Shown piece after piece: positions 25,701 through 34,900 of a stretch of 64,000 nucleotides of DNA (positions are counted from its first letter, which is position 1; each line of letters opens with the position of its first letter). The stretch is from Brachypodius melanocephalos. Its lineage: Eukaryota > Chordata > Aves > Passeriformes > Pycnonotidae. Location: assembly GCA_013398615.1 (NCBI GenBank), contig VZSR01000514.1:5113996-5177995 (forward strand), given 5' to 3'. The translations under genes and the position numbers were made by a program. Below the pieces are notes generated by a model. It searched no databases. It was not told the DNA's origin and saw nothing but the letters and a program-made list of their open reading frames with translations.

Positions 25701-26623
25701 TTCTGACTTGTCTGCCCTTATTCCACTTTCTCGAAGACCTCTTGGTTACTGTAGCTTGCTGTTCCACGGAACTTTCATCCAGCTAGATAGAAATCGCAGC
25801 TGCCTAGACATGTGCCCCTTCCCTCAACTCCAATCATGTTTCCAATTCTTCTTCTGTATCAAATTCAAACTCCTCCTCTCCAGATTCACGTCTAATTCCT
25901 CCTGACCTATTCTGCTAAACCAGCTACCACCACTCCAGCCCCATGTGGCTCTTTTGGCTCCACCCAGACCACTCTGCTCACTGCCTCCTCTGTCCCCTCC
26001 AAATCCCAAGACTCTCTCAATGGAGGACACAGACTTTTAATAGGCTCCTTATTTATATCCACCAATCTTTTTCTGCCTCCTGGACTGCATGGAAAGCTCC
26101 AGCTTCAACACCTCAATATGACTGTGCAACTTCAGCATCAAGCCCCTTTTCACCTGCACACTTTAAACCACACCACCCAGCAGAGCAATAAGCTTCCTAT
26201 TTGACTTTCTGTTTGGCTACGCCAGAATGGGATTCTGTACATTTACTGCTATATAAAATGATTAGCAACATCACACCAGAAGACTGTAAGACCATCACTA
26301 GAGTCAGACAGGAATTTTTCTTTTCTAGCAACATTATTCTTTGACACAGAATTGAACTTTGTTCAATTGTTGCTTCATCCTTACATTTCAAGTTAAATTA
26401 AAACCAAACTGTATCATCCATAATTCCTTATCTTCATTCGTCATAACAATAAAAAGTCCACTTTCAACTTGAAGAAATAATAAGATAAATACAGCCAGTA
26501 ATATTCCCAATTTTTACTTACCCACTCTTCGTTGGAATGCTTACACCTACTAATGCTGCAGTCTGCTGAGGTGGACAAATAGGAAACATCTATTGTTCCA
26601 AGGGATAAAGTAGTTTCATCCAT
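1587..26623 (-). CDS. GPAM: Glycerol-3-phosphate acyltransferase 1, mitochondrial (complete coding span, 20 coding exons)
   Basis: Transfers an acyl group from acyl-CoA to the sn-1 position of glycerol 3-phosphate, giving lysophosphatidic acid, the first committed step of triacylglycerol and phospholipid synthesis. The family acts in the outer mitochondrial membrane. I joined coding exons at 26623-26522, 24573-24451, 21548-21475, 18576-18463, 17224-17075, 16351-16255, 15255-15119, 13820-13721, 12983-12771, 12387-12274, 10315-10230, 9275-9160, 8405-8335, 7216-6952, 6451-6309, 4971-4894, 4121-3984, 3248-3059, 2949-2891 and 1703-1587. All have GT-AG borders and compatible phases. The total is 2487 nt, 828 residues plus stop, the length I recall for mammalian GPAM. 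Visible motifs: HKSHID (H231 to D236), GGFFIRR (273-279), FLEGTRSRSGK (314-324) and IPVGISYDRI (351-360), the acyltransferase blocks I-IV. No frameshift or stop is present, so the gene looks functional. Identification rests on recalled similarity across all exons. Confidence 0.98.
2891..2949 (-). CDS. GPAM: GPAM coding exon 19
   Basis: 59 nt, phase 1 to 0, encoding ESATYSHVKNAVKVFKEIG. Acceptor TCTCTTGCAG, donor GGAGTAAGT. Confidence 0.96.
3059..3248 (-). CDS. GPAM: GPAM coding exon 18
   Basis: 190 nt, phase 0 to 1, 63 residues from VSQSQEHQQYITFLQRLLGP to SRTEKNVAVY. Strongly conserved. Acceptor TTTTCTTAG, donor TGGTATGTT. Confidence 0.97.
3984..4121 (-). CDS. GPAM: GPAM coding exon 17 (acidic serine-rich segment)
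   Basis: 138 nt, phase 0 to 0. It encodes DDQEDVSPSLTEQQWNKKLP then EPLSWRSDEEDEDSDFGEEQ. The SDEEDEDSDFGEE stretch has serines followed by acidic residues, the pattern of casein kinase 2 sites. The acceptor reads AAGCAG, a NAGNAG pair. Using the first AG moves the start to 4124 and adds one Gln. Donor AAGGTAATA. Confidence 0.95.
4894..4971 (-). CDS. GPAM: GPAM coding exon 16
   Basis: 78 nt, phase 0 to 0, 26 residues: PCQMIYQVCHESVERLIQYG then ILLVAE. Acceptor TTTTGCAG, donor GAGGTAAAG. Confidence 0.96.
6309..6451 (-). CDS. GPAM: GPAM coding exon 15 (divergent loop after membrane segment 2)
   Basis: 143 nt, phase 1 to 0. It opens with CSLHAIQSRRYRNGTSGASH, where recalled mammalian GPAM has a Gly/Pro-rich stretch of equal length. 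It then returns to the conserved LISQEHLVRKAASLCYLLSN. Acceptor CTGCTCCAG, donor TTGGTAAGT. Length and frame are preserved, so the difference is substitution and not misassembly. Confidence 0.93.
6952..7216 (-). CDS. GPAM: GPAM coding exon 14
   Basis: 265 nt, phase 0 to 1, 88 residues and the longest coding exon. It begins GTDLSRLVEDFFSMKEEVLA and includes the conserved RDFDLGFSGNSDDVV and FELNFYSNGILHVFI. Acceptor TTATTTCTAG, donor TTGGTATGT. It forms the loop between the two membrane segments and the start of the second. Confidence 0.97.
8335..8405 (-). CDS. GPAM: GPAM coding exon 13 (first predicted membrane segment)
   Basis: 71 nt, phase 1 to 0. It encodes ADKSCAVMSTHIVACLLLYR then HRQ. 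The hydrophobic stretch corresponds to the first of two transmembrane segments in the family. Acceptor CACCTCTAG, donor CAGGTAAGG. Confidence 0.96.
9060..9138 (+). mobile_element. CR1 LINE 3' tail fragment
   Basis: Contains GATGATCTTTAAGGTCCCTT and a terminal CTATGATTCTGTGG, the hallmark 3' end of avian CR1 elements. It is 5'-truncated and lies in the GPAM intron between coding exons 12 and 13, ending about 20 bp from exon 12. Confidence 0.85.
9160..9275 (-). CDS. GPAM: GPAM coding exon 12
   Basis: 116 nt, phase 2 to 1. It encodes PNDTVDEGAEASLPNSRDIT and SEPFRRELISNLAEHILF. The first half is an acidic linker diverged from mammals, and the end (RRELISNLAEHILF) is conserved. Acceptor GTATTCAG, donor CAGTAAGTG. 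Confidence 0.95.
9475..9520. repeat. Perfect 22-bp inverted repeat with a 2-nt spacer
   Basis: Positions 475-496 and 499-520 (plus 9000) are exact reverse complements separated by CC, giving a 46-bp near-palindrome in the GPAM intron between coding exons 11 and 12. Confidence 0.95.
10230..10315 (-). CDS. GPAM: GPAM coding exon 11
   Basis: 86 nt, phase 0 to 2. It encodes EYVNNQSQKPVPAPLSLEQA then LLPAILPS. Acceptor TTTTTTAACAG, donor AAGGTAGAG. It starts the less conserved region after the catalytic core. Confidence 0.95.
12274..12387 (-). CDS. GPAM: GPAM coding exon 10
   Basis: 114 nt, phase 0 to 0, 38 residues: GKPKKNESLWSIARGVFRML then RKNYGCVRVDFAQPFSLK. It closes the acyltransferase core. 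Acceptor TTTTCTAG, donor AAAGTAAGT. Confidence 0.97.
12771..12983 (-). CDS. GPAM: GPAM coding exon 9 (motifs III and IV)
   Basis: 213 nt, phase 0 to 0, 71 residues. It carries FLEIFLEGTRSRSGK (motif III, glycerol-3-phosphate binding) and IIPVGISYDRIIEGHYN (motif IV). Acceptor GTATTCAG, donor CTGGTAAGAG. It is the most conserved part of the enzyme. Confidence 0.98.
13139..13154. repeat. Poly-A run (16 nt)
   Basis: Sixteen A in a GPAM intron. No retroelement body was recognised next to it. Confidence 0.8.
13721..13820 (-). CDS. GPAM: GPAM coding exon 8 (motif II)
   Basis: 100 nt, phase 2 to 0. It encodes TLIRKLGGFFIRRKLDQNPD and GRKDFLYRALLYV. The GGFFIRR box is acyltransferase motif II. Acceptor GTGTGCAG. 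The donor is ambiguous because the end reads TACGTGGTGTGT, so either GT could be used. I chose the inner one, which keeps the residue count of the mammalian protein. Confidence 0.93.
15119..15255 (-). CDS. GPAM: GPAM coding exon 7 (acyltransferase motif I)
   Basis: 137 nt, phase 0 to 2. It begins MNLPLIFLPVHKSHIDYLLL and carries the catalytic HX4D box (H231, D236). It continues TFILFCHNIKAPYIAAGNNL. The first residue is Met where mammals have Thr, as I recall. Acceptor CACCATAG, donor AGGTAATAA. Confidence 0.97.
16255..16351 (-). CDS. GPAM: GPAM coding exon 6
   Basis: 97 nt, phase 2 to 0. It encodes LTGWVLLKLFNSFFWNIQIH and RGQIEMVKAATE, the hydrophobic segment before the catalytic HX4D motif. 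Acceptor TTCCTTAG, donor GAGGTAAGG. Confidence 0.97.
17075..17224 (-). CDS. GPAM: GPAM coding exon 5
   Basis: 150 nt, phase 2 to 2. It starts VQKAIIDEASEPSTPGSF, a linker that differs from my recollection of the mammalian sequence. It then carries the conserved basic stretch INKVKKKARKILQEMVANVS. Acceptor TTTTAG, donor CAGGTAAGAG. Confidence 0.96.
17926..17963. repeat. Two copies of a 15-bp motif, period 23
   Basis: CTGATATGTGAACAG occurs at 17926 and again at 17949, with the palindrome CAGCTGATCAGCTG spanning the junction. It lies in a GPAM intron. Confidence 0.85.
18463..18576 (-). CDS. GPAM: GPAM coding exon 4
   Basis: 114 nt, phase 2 to 2. It encodes YRGWLARRFCYVLFVQERDV and continues HKGMFAKNLTENVLNSS. 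The acceptor TTTTTGTAG and donor AGGTAAGAT are clear. The segment is the conserved region leading into the acyltransferase domain. Confidence 0.97.
21475..21548 (-). CDS. GPAM: GPAM coding exon 3
   Basis: 74 nt, phase 0 to 2. It encodes DNFFNSSIPSLGLRNVIYIN and then ETHT plus two bases of an Arg codon. Acceptor TTTACAG, donor AAGGTAATG. The sequence matches the family segment just before the RGWLARR motif. Confidence 0.96.
21638..21660. repeat. 9-bp inverted repeat
   Basis: ACTCAAAGC and GCTTTGAGT flank a 5-nt loop in the GPAM intron, about 90 bp upstream of coding exon 3. Short enough to be chance. Confidence 0.7.
24451..24573 (-). CDS. GPAM: GPAM coding exon 2
   Basis: 123 nt, phase 0 to 0, 41 residues starting GECNSRPTLFRSATLRWKEA and ending CTPQSR. 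Acceptor TTTTGCAG, donor GGGTAAGAA. It encodes the basic, cysteine-containing N-terminal segment (SRKRPFVGRCCYVCTP) that is strongly conserved in GPAM. Confidence 0.97.
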
Positions 26624-26652
26624 GACACAGGAATTGAACTGAAGATCACAAA
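26522..26652 (-). CDS. GPAM: GPAM exon with start codon (coding exon 1 plus 29 nt of 5' UTR)
   Basis: The acceptor ATTTTGCAG ends at 26653. Twenty-nine untranslated bases follow, then ATG at 26623-26621 with G at -3 and G at +4. The first 34 residues begin MDETTLSLGTIDVSYL, matching the GPAM N terminus. The exon ends in phase 0 after TGG at 26522, followed by GTAAGT. The acceptor just before the ATG shows that at least one noncoding exon lies upstream. Confidence 0.95.
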
Positions 26653-28067
26653 CTGCAAAATAATAACATGTGCATATATATCTATAGGTATCTTTCATCT
26701 GTATATTCATTTATTTATATGCATGCAATATTTATATGCTTACACAGAAACACAGACCTAATTTCAGTAATGGGCATCTAGCAACAAATATGTTTGCATC
26801 TAGCAAACTGGTATTTTTTCACCCTTCAGTAAAAGTTCAGATCCAAAGACACTTCCTTGCAGCTAGAAATCAGCATGATTTTAATATGCTAAAAACCCCA
26901 GCACATTTGACTTCCACAAACACAGCACACCAATCAGCTTCCTGCATGCTCTTCTCTCCCTGCTCTTCTTCCCATAACAGACCACCATAGTCCCTTTGTA
27001 ATTTTCCACTGCTCTTTACTGCATGGTTTAAACTCTGCAGCCACAAGGATACACATGTCAGACACTTTCATAAGTTTACAATTCTGTTGCACTCTGTGAC
27101 TTTGCTCTTTCATAATTTGCTTCTCAAGGACATCTATAATCTACAAAAACTGTCATTAATGTTCTCACCTAATCCTATCTCATAGTATATTTAATGTGTC
27201 TGGTCTAGCTGTAGTCGAACCAGTTCGCAAATCCTTGGAAAAAAGAATGCTCTATTAAAAAAGCACACCTCTAAATGTGCACAGGCTGCTGACAAGTGAC
27301 ATTTCGGTCTCGTGGGATTAAAGAGTAGCAAAGAAATCCAAACTCGAATTATTACTTTGAAATGGAAGTTTTGTACCTCACATAATGAGCACAGCAAATA
27401 CTTCTCCCTTGGCCAAAGAAAAAAGGAAAGGCAAACATACTAAAACAACTTATTGTTGTACAGTATATTTGCAAAAGACTACAAATTAAATTGCTTTGTT
27501 ATTGAGAGCCACTGAAATAGGAATCCCAGGGTTTCCACCAAGAGAAACCGTAAAAAGGCAATTCCTCCTCTTCCATCTGTCACTGCAAGGAAACTTCTAT
27601 CATGGCCAAGCTGTGGGCCATCAAGAATGAGATTGTTCCCACCGAGCATGGTAAACTAACATCTGCAACAGCAAGACCTAAAACTTTACTCCAACGTTTT
27701 TGCCTTTCTTAGTGCCTTCCCCAAGTTGCCACAAACCCATCCCGTAATACCTGCACGCAGAGAGCTCCCACCACAAACTGGAGCCTGAGCCACTATAACC
27801 ATGCAGACCATGCATATCCTTGCACAGCCTAAGTACCTAAATCATCTCTTTATCTTTGCTGGCTCCTACGTTCAGTCCGCCTTTTATTTAAATTAGTACT
27901 CAGGCAAACTACTATCTAACCCCCCTCAATAAATACAAAAAAAATGCCAGGAAACCTCAAACGCTGGAACCGAAATGCGTGGCTCTCGTGCTCAAGGTGA
28001 CCTTGGCTTCACCGGTATACACAGAAGATTAACTTTTTAAAAATACGCAATTAAAAGCCCGTCTGAG

Positions 28068-28092
28068 CAGCAGCAGCAGCAGCCGCCGCCGC
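28068..28092. repeat. Short (CAG)5(CCG)3 repeat
   Basis: Five CAG units are followed by three CCG units at the edge of the CpG island, just inside intron 1 if the donor at 28100 is used. Confidence 0.8.
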
Positions 28093-28100
28093 ATACCTAC

Positions 28101-28200
28101 CTGTGAGCCAACCCGCCCCCCGAGCGCCCGCTCCCCGCTGCGGCGCTGGCGCTGTTCACCGGCCGGCCACCGCCATCCCCGCGGGCTCCAGCAGCGCTCC
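28101..28200 (-). other. GPAM: Possible GPAM noncoding exon 1 (only the 3' border supported)
   Basis: The minus strand reads GGCTCACAG then GTAGGTATG at 28100, the closest good donor to the ATG exon. The transcription start is unknown and the upstream limit given is arbitrary. Other donors in the island are also possible. Confidence 0.35.
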
Positions 28201-28999
28201 GTGCTCACCAGGGCTCCCTCAGCAGCGCTCCGGGCTCCAGCCCCGCCGCTCACCAGACCTGCTATAAATAAAACCGCGGCGCTGAGCGCGGTGGGGGTGC
28301 ACAGCGCCCCGGGCACCGCCGCTGCCAAGGGGCCGCCCCGCGCCTCCCCGGCCGCCGCGAGGGGCGGGCGCCGGCCGCGGGCAGGCACCGGCACCGGTCC
28401 CCGGAGCCCCGCGGGGACGGCCGAAGCTCCCCTGACCCACCTGGCCCCGCGCCCGCCGCCTGCCCCGCGCTGCCCCTCAGCCGGCCCAAGCCCCTCGCAC
28501 CGCTGCTGCTGCCGCAGCCGCTCCGCCGGCTGCCCGCGCTGCCGGGGCCGCACCGCCCCTCCCGCCACGCGGCAGCCGCTGCGCTGCCCCGCCCCGCCGC
28601 CGGGGGCAGCACCGCCCGCGCGGCCCGGCCCGCACCGCCCCCGGCCACCGCCTGCGCCGTGCGCACCGGCCGCTCCGCTGTGCTCCTCTCCGCACCGCCG
28701 GGCCCGGGCCCGCACTCACCGCGGGCTCCGCTGCTGCCCCGGCCCTCCCGCCGGGCTGGCGGCGGCGCCGCGCCTGACGCGATTTCCTGAGCGCCCGGCC
28801 CGCAGCGCGGCCCTGCCCAGCCCCGGGCCCCGCCGCTGCCCTCCCGCCCTCACACCGCCGCGGGGCTCGTGCCCAGCCCTGCACGGAGCCGCTCCCGCCG
28901 CCCGGGCCTTGCTGCAGCCGCCGCATGTGTCAAGAGCCGCTTCCACCGCCCCCCTCCCCAGCCCAGAGAGAGCAGCGACTCACGGCTGTTTAGCTCTCA

Positions 29000-31900
29000 A
29001 ATCTGAGCTGCTAAACGTGAAAACGCTGAAAAAGTGATTTGAAACTTATGTGTTAATGGGTTTGCAGCGACTCAGAGTTGCCGCTGAGAACAATTGCGGA
29101 AATTTCGGGATAGGTATCGATCTGTCTGCCCGGCCTTGCAGCAGTGCCAGTTTGTCTTTTACTGAGCGCAAAAGTAAATGTTGATTGAGATTGCTGCATA
29201 TAACCAAACAAGGGCGAGAATATCTTTTGGCTTTGGCACTCTTGGGCTATTTAAAGACAGTTTCTCTGTGCCTTGAGTTATAGCCCATCAGGAAGGCTCG
29301 TGCCTTCGTTTCTGCTTTGAATGTCCAAATCACAGCAATGCAATACAGAAATAAAGGGACAAAATAAAAGATACCGTTTATACTAAGGCAAAAAACTCTG
29401 CTTAGAGATTTAGGTGGCACGAGGTGTTTTCCCCTTAAGGTCTTCCTTCTAGATGTTGTTTTGAAATTATTACAAATGAGAATTGTAAAGTACGAATTAC
29501 AACTGCCTTTCACACATAAAATGCGTAAGATGTGATAGACAGAAACATAACTGCTGCATGCATAGGGGAACTGCCCTAGTTCCCACAACTGAGTGCCTCC
29601 AGGGAATACCACTGGAGTATTAGAGCTGATAGTTTACAAAGAGCATTTTGCAGTTTGTGGGTCAGAAGGGATTTTGAGTCTGCATTTTCCTCCTTTAGCA
29701 AGGAAAATACTTTATTGCAACGTTGATGTTGGAATAAAAGACACCTAATTTTCAAATTAAAAAATACAATAAGATATGAGGTAGTGAAATATGAGCTAAT
29801 ACAACCCATATAAAGTTTGTATTTCTGTGCAATAAGCAGTCCAATATCTGTGTATATCAAATAGTTTTCTAAAACATCGCCTTTTGTATAAAGAAAGGAC
29901 AATCAGTAATTGTATTTCTTAGACCACATTCACGTACCAAAGTTTGCATCCAGTTTTCTCATAATCTGGGGCAGGATTTTCAAATTTCTCAGTTCTGGTG
30001 AAGTAGTACCAAACACTCACTTTCTAGTTTTGGTCTTGCAAAGGAACATACCCAGAATGTCTGGCCACTTCTAAAATACAAGCCCTCAGCTGTCCAGCTT
30101 TATAACAAAGCTTTTGACTTGACCTCAACTTTTTCTTGGAGTGATTTGTTGAAGGTCAGTTGGGAAAGAGGGGGCAGATTCTGCTTTCAGCTGCCTCTGC
30201 TGCAGCTAAAAGCAGATTTGTAGCTGCTTCGCTAATCAGAGCCCAGCCAGGAGGCCGTAAGTGTTTCAGCGACAGTCACAGCGCTGCTGTCACATCTGTG
30301 CTCCCTGTCACTACACGCTCCCCCCGGCTTTGCTTGCTCAGTGAGCTCTCATTGCCTTAGCGGAGGCCAGAGAAGGAAACGCCTTCTTTGATCTGGTGAC
30401 CAGCAGCAGAGGCACATCCCACACTCAGGGTTGTGTGGTGTTTGACCCGGGGGTGTTAAAAGTATCGAAAGGGGAAGCTCTGAACTCCACTCAGAAAAGT
30501 GAAATCCAGTGTTACGTCCTGTGTTTTTGTAACTCTCTTTGTATAAGGAGCTGATCACAGAAGGTCCCAATAAAATGCTGCAGCCCACATCCTGATCATT
30601 GCTTCCAGCATGAGTCTATGTGCAGTGAGGGAAGTCAGAGCTTGAATCATCTTAGAAATCACATTGATTCAAGAGCTGGATTACATGAGAACGGAATATA
30701 ACAGAAATAGCAATGAATGCTTATATATCGAGTCTAAGAAAATGCAGGAAACATAAGGCCGTTAAAATTCTTATTAATGTTGAATAAATGTTTCGCTGCA
30801 TTTGCATTGTTATTTTGGAACTTCTTAGGAGATACTTTATAAAAGACCCTCAATACTGCTTACACACAACTTAACCTTCTCTAGGTGTGGAATCACATTG
30901 ATTATTTTTCCCCTTCCACTCATAAAAATAGGGGATCACAGAGGGCACTTGTTTTCAGCGTGCTGTAACTCAGGGCAAACTTTCAGCCCCTGAGTGTAAA
31001 ACCAGCTTGTCTGCTTTGCTTCCCTCTATAAAAGATGAACTACGGAACATTTAAAACCTAACATGGAGCTTCGGACATGTTTTTTCATTGTACAGTTTTA
31101 CACTGGTATATTTTTTCTGGTTGCAAAAGAGTTATTTCTGTGATATAAGTAAGACAAAAATCAGAATAAAAGCCTCAATGGCTTTATTATAATTTTGTGT
31201 AGTCTCTAGGGTCTGATTTTAGTATCATTTATGAGAAAACTGCTTAGGCTATTGTTTTATAACTTCAACTTTATAACTGTTATAGTACTGTTAGGTATTG
31301 TTTTGAAAAGGATAGTAAATAGATATAATGTTTTACTTAAACACAGTGATTCTGTGTAATAATGAAAGAATGTATCTTGTATGATTGCAGAGCAGTTTTC
31401 CCATTTTTCTAGGGTTAAAAAATTCTTGGCTTATTGTAAAATAAATCCAGAGGTGATTTCATCACTCATTTGAAAAGGATCCTGAATTAGTCTAATGGGA
31501 ATTGCAGCTTAGCAAGATCTTTTTGCACTTGTATAAATCCTCAGGCTTAGTGGTAAAATCTCATTTCAGTATTGAAAGCTTGATGGTGATGTTGTGTTGC
31601 CATGGAATCAAGCAAATGGGAAAAATTTTGGAATGCCCTGCAGGAACAGACTTTCAGAGCTGCATGTGCTCCAAAAAGCCCAAATACTGCTGGGTTTTCT
31701 TCCAGAAAAGGGAGATTCTATCCTGCTCCCATTGAAGCCAATGGGAGGCTTGCCACTGATCTCAGTAGGAGCGGGAGCATGCCTGAGTCTTGCAATCCAT
31801 CTTTTTAAAGTCCTTAAACTGAAGTGTTTGCCGTGCCAATGAGTCCAGGGAGGCAATTTGCATATGATGGCAAATGAGCAGAACCCTGGCTTTGTGTGAA

Positions 31901-34900
31901 TAAGCTGCTGACCACATTGGTGCATAGCAGCCTGCAGAGAGGAGAAAGAGCTGGCAGGAGTCTTTTTTTCTAAAATAATGATTAGTCCTTCCTATGTTTA
32001 AATTCCTCATGAAGCTTCCAGTGGAGTTCAACAAAGTACCTGTTTGCTGGACAATTCTGTGCAGAGGAGGAGGGAGCAGGGACAAGGGGACTTCTTTTTA
32101 CATCGGCTCTACCCTGGGTCTGTTCTCTGAGCTCATTTCCAGCGATTCCCATGATGTCACTTTTAGTAATGGAGACATGTTTACAAAAGAGTACACAGCA
32201 TCCTCTTTAAAAAGAAACTTTCAACTTGGGGAGCAAAGTTAGGAAACCAAAAACTGTGTGAGGAGGGAGTAAAGGTCCAGACAAAGGTTCTTTGTTTGCA
32301 GTGACCGAACTTGACCTCACATGACTATGAACAATAATGAATATGCAGTTTGGCAATGGAAGGACTCAGTGTCAGCAGTATTGCCTTTGCTATACAATAT
32401 ATTAAGTGCATCTGAGAGTGGCAAGTGGCCACGAAATGGGCTGATAAGATTGTATGTAAAAATGGTTTGGGTATACTTTATATCTCCTTTCAAGACAAAT
32501 GATTTTTTCTTTTCTATTTCATCTCCCTTATCTTGAGAACAAATACAAAATTCATTAAGAGTACACGACTCTCTCCTATGTAATATAGTGTTTCTGTAAT
32601 TTTTTAAAAGATAAGGGCATTTTAGCCCAAGCTGCTCCTAGCTTTTCCCTTGAACTTGTTACGTTAGTACAAAAAAGGCTTTTGTTCTAACAGAAAGATC
32701 CAGTATAACTAACTGGGTTAAAACCAGTATAACTAACTTTTACACTTCCAAACTTAGCACCCTTTTTCTATCAAAAAATTACACGCATGCTTGTGTTTTG
32801 TACAAATCAGAAAATCCTAACTATCCAAAGGGATTTGTCAGCATTTTAAGTTTAGCAATGCAGAATGGCAGAATTTGGAACATGATTCTCCCATACTCAT
32901 GCCTTGAGCAATTATCTGCTGTAACAATGCAGGCTTCCCCCTGCCTGCTGTGAGCAAGGGGGATGTGTTATGAGGGTGGTTACACTCTTCCACTTTTGTT
33001 TCTTGAGGGTATTTGCAAAGCTGACATTCTGTCCAAGAGTTGATTTTATGTGAAAAACAACAGATGAAGCAACTCATTCACCGCATATAGTCCCTAAATA
33101 CTGTTGGATATTCCAAATTATTATCCATTTGTAAATCATTAAAAATTGGTGTGCGTGGGGGACTCTGCTGTTTAAAGGATATATTGCATTTGCAGGTATT
33201 TCCAGTTTCACTAAAAACTTTATTGTCAAGCCCAATAAACTTGCACTTGTCAATTTCTCTGCAAAAAGCAAAGACTTTCTTCTCATCTAATTCCCTCTCC
33301 AGGAATCCAGAACTGCTTTCTACTCTTCCAAAAAAGAAAACAAGGAAAATAATAGAAAATACCGAAATCTAAGAACTAAGGACAGTATGGGCCATTTTGA
33401 AAAAAAATGGCATCTCGTAGAAAAATCGCAAAATCGTGCTCTTATCTTTGCTGTGACTTATCCTTGAGTCACAGAACTGTGAATTGTTCTAGAATAACGC
33501 AAGCCCTAATTATTATGAGGCTCTAGGCAAGTTTCAGTATCTCAAAAGGAGGCATTTTCACTGCTCGGGTTCACTCTCTTGTGCAGCTGTTGGCTTTAGA
33601 AGGACTTGTCACATCTTGTAGATGTGGCAAGTTGGGATCACAGACAGCTCTTTCAACAACAGTGCACAAGAGGCTTTGCAACAGGCTGTGTGACCCAGGT
33701 ATTGAATCACATGATATCCCACCCCTCCCCTCATTTTCAGCTATTTGGGGCCATAATCGAGGCACTGCTGAGTGGGACACCGGAAGAGTCTTAATGCCTT
33801 TGCTGTGAAAGACACAAGAGCTGATGGCTGGGAAATTTTCACTGAATTTTGGAGACATCTGAAACATCTTGGGAGAGTTATGAAAGTGCCTGGGCATCAG
33901 TTCTGCTCTGATGCAATGGTCCTGATGCAGTCTGCCATATATTCCAATGAAGACTTAACACTCCCAGTATTTTCCGATCCCTTATGTGATTATCTCTTAT
34001 ATAGATGAACAGAGAGACACCTCCAAATGGCAACACTCCCTTCCCCCCAATGTATCCAAGCAAACAAAATGGATTTGATGATTTTTGACTAAAAATCCCC
34101 AGAGGTGTCTAGATAGATTTCCTATTTGCAAGTCAGTCTCATTAAAAAGTAGACCTTCAGGCTTTAGTTTACCATAGGTATATGTAATTAATTTTATGTG
34201 ACTAAAATTTTATCCATGAACACAATCAACAAAAAGTAAACTATAAATGTCTCAGCATAACAAAATTAACTGAAAACCCTGACAAAAAGCAGTTTTTTGC
34301 TTTTGGCCTTCTCTCTGCACTAATCTGGCTACACCAGTTGTTACATTCCAATTCTGACACTCAAATCATGTTGAGCAATTTTCCCATAGTGTGTTTCCCA
34401 AACAAAGGCATTTTTCCCACTCCCACTTATGTGTCTCTTGCATCTGGGAACTGCAGAAAAATGTCCTTAAGTCCTAAGATCCAGCCAACCACTGAACATG
34501 TATTGCAGTGCTAGATTTCAAAAACTGTGGGTGATCATTTGACCAAAATGATACCAATTGACCCAGTAAAAGTATACTTTTTCAGTTACTAAATTACAGA
34601 TATTCAACTCATATCATGATAAAATCTTACACAGGATTTTTTTCACTGTTTGAAGCATAACATAATACTTTCCTAAGCATCTTATATCTTCATGAGAACA
34701 GAAATCTTTTTATTTTTATACCCATAACTCCTAAATTGCCTAGTTATTGCAGGATATTCACCTGAAGTGGCAGAGACCTTGGAAAGAGTATAATCTCTTT
34801 CTAGGAGATGATGTTTTTGCAGATCCTGTCTCTCCCCTTTATAAAACAACAGAACATATTACTAACTTGAGATTTCACACATGACCAGCCATTGGTTCAG

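Larger units (their letters stand above)
28030..28990 (-). promoter_or_regulatory. GPAM: CpG island, GPAM promoter and first-exon region
   Basis: About 1 kb of very GC- and CpG-rich DNA with many GC-box-like motifs, sharply bounded by AT-rich sequence, sits 1.4 kb upstream of the ATG exon. Several minus-strand donor-like sites fall in it: GTAGGT after 28101, GTGAGC near 28249 and 28208, GTGGGT near 28441 and GTGAGT near 28719. The noncoding first exon(s) probably start here. The family gene is induced by SREBP-1c and feeding, but I could not identify a convincing SRE. Confidence 0.8.

Noticed and set aside
25468..25905. 145-codon plus-strand open frame in a GPAM intron
   Set aside because: Part of the pyrimidine-biased block. 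No protein family recognised.
27991..28006. TCAAGGTGACCTTGG, resembling a nuclear-receptor half-site pair
   Set aside because: The spacing does not match a standard response element, and single motifs of this length occur often by chance.
28201..29037. 278-codon plus-strand open frame and several overlapping minus-strand frames in the CpG island
   Set aside because: Very Pro/Ala/Arg/Gly-rich translation on all frames is expected from GC-rich DNA with few stops. There is no domain, and it overlaps the GPAM promoter region.
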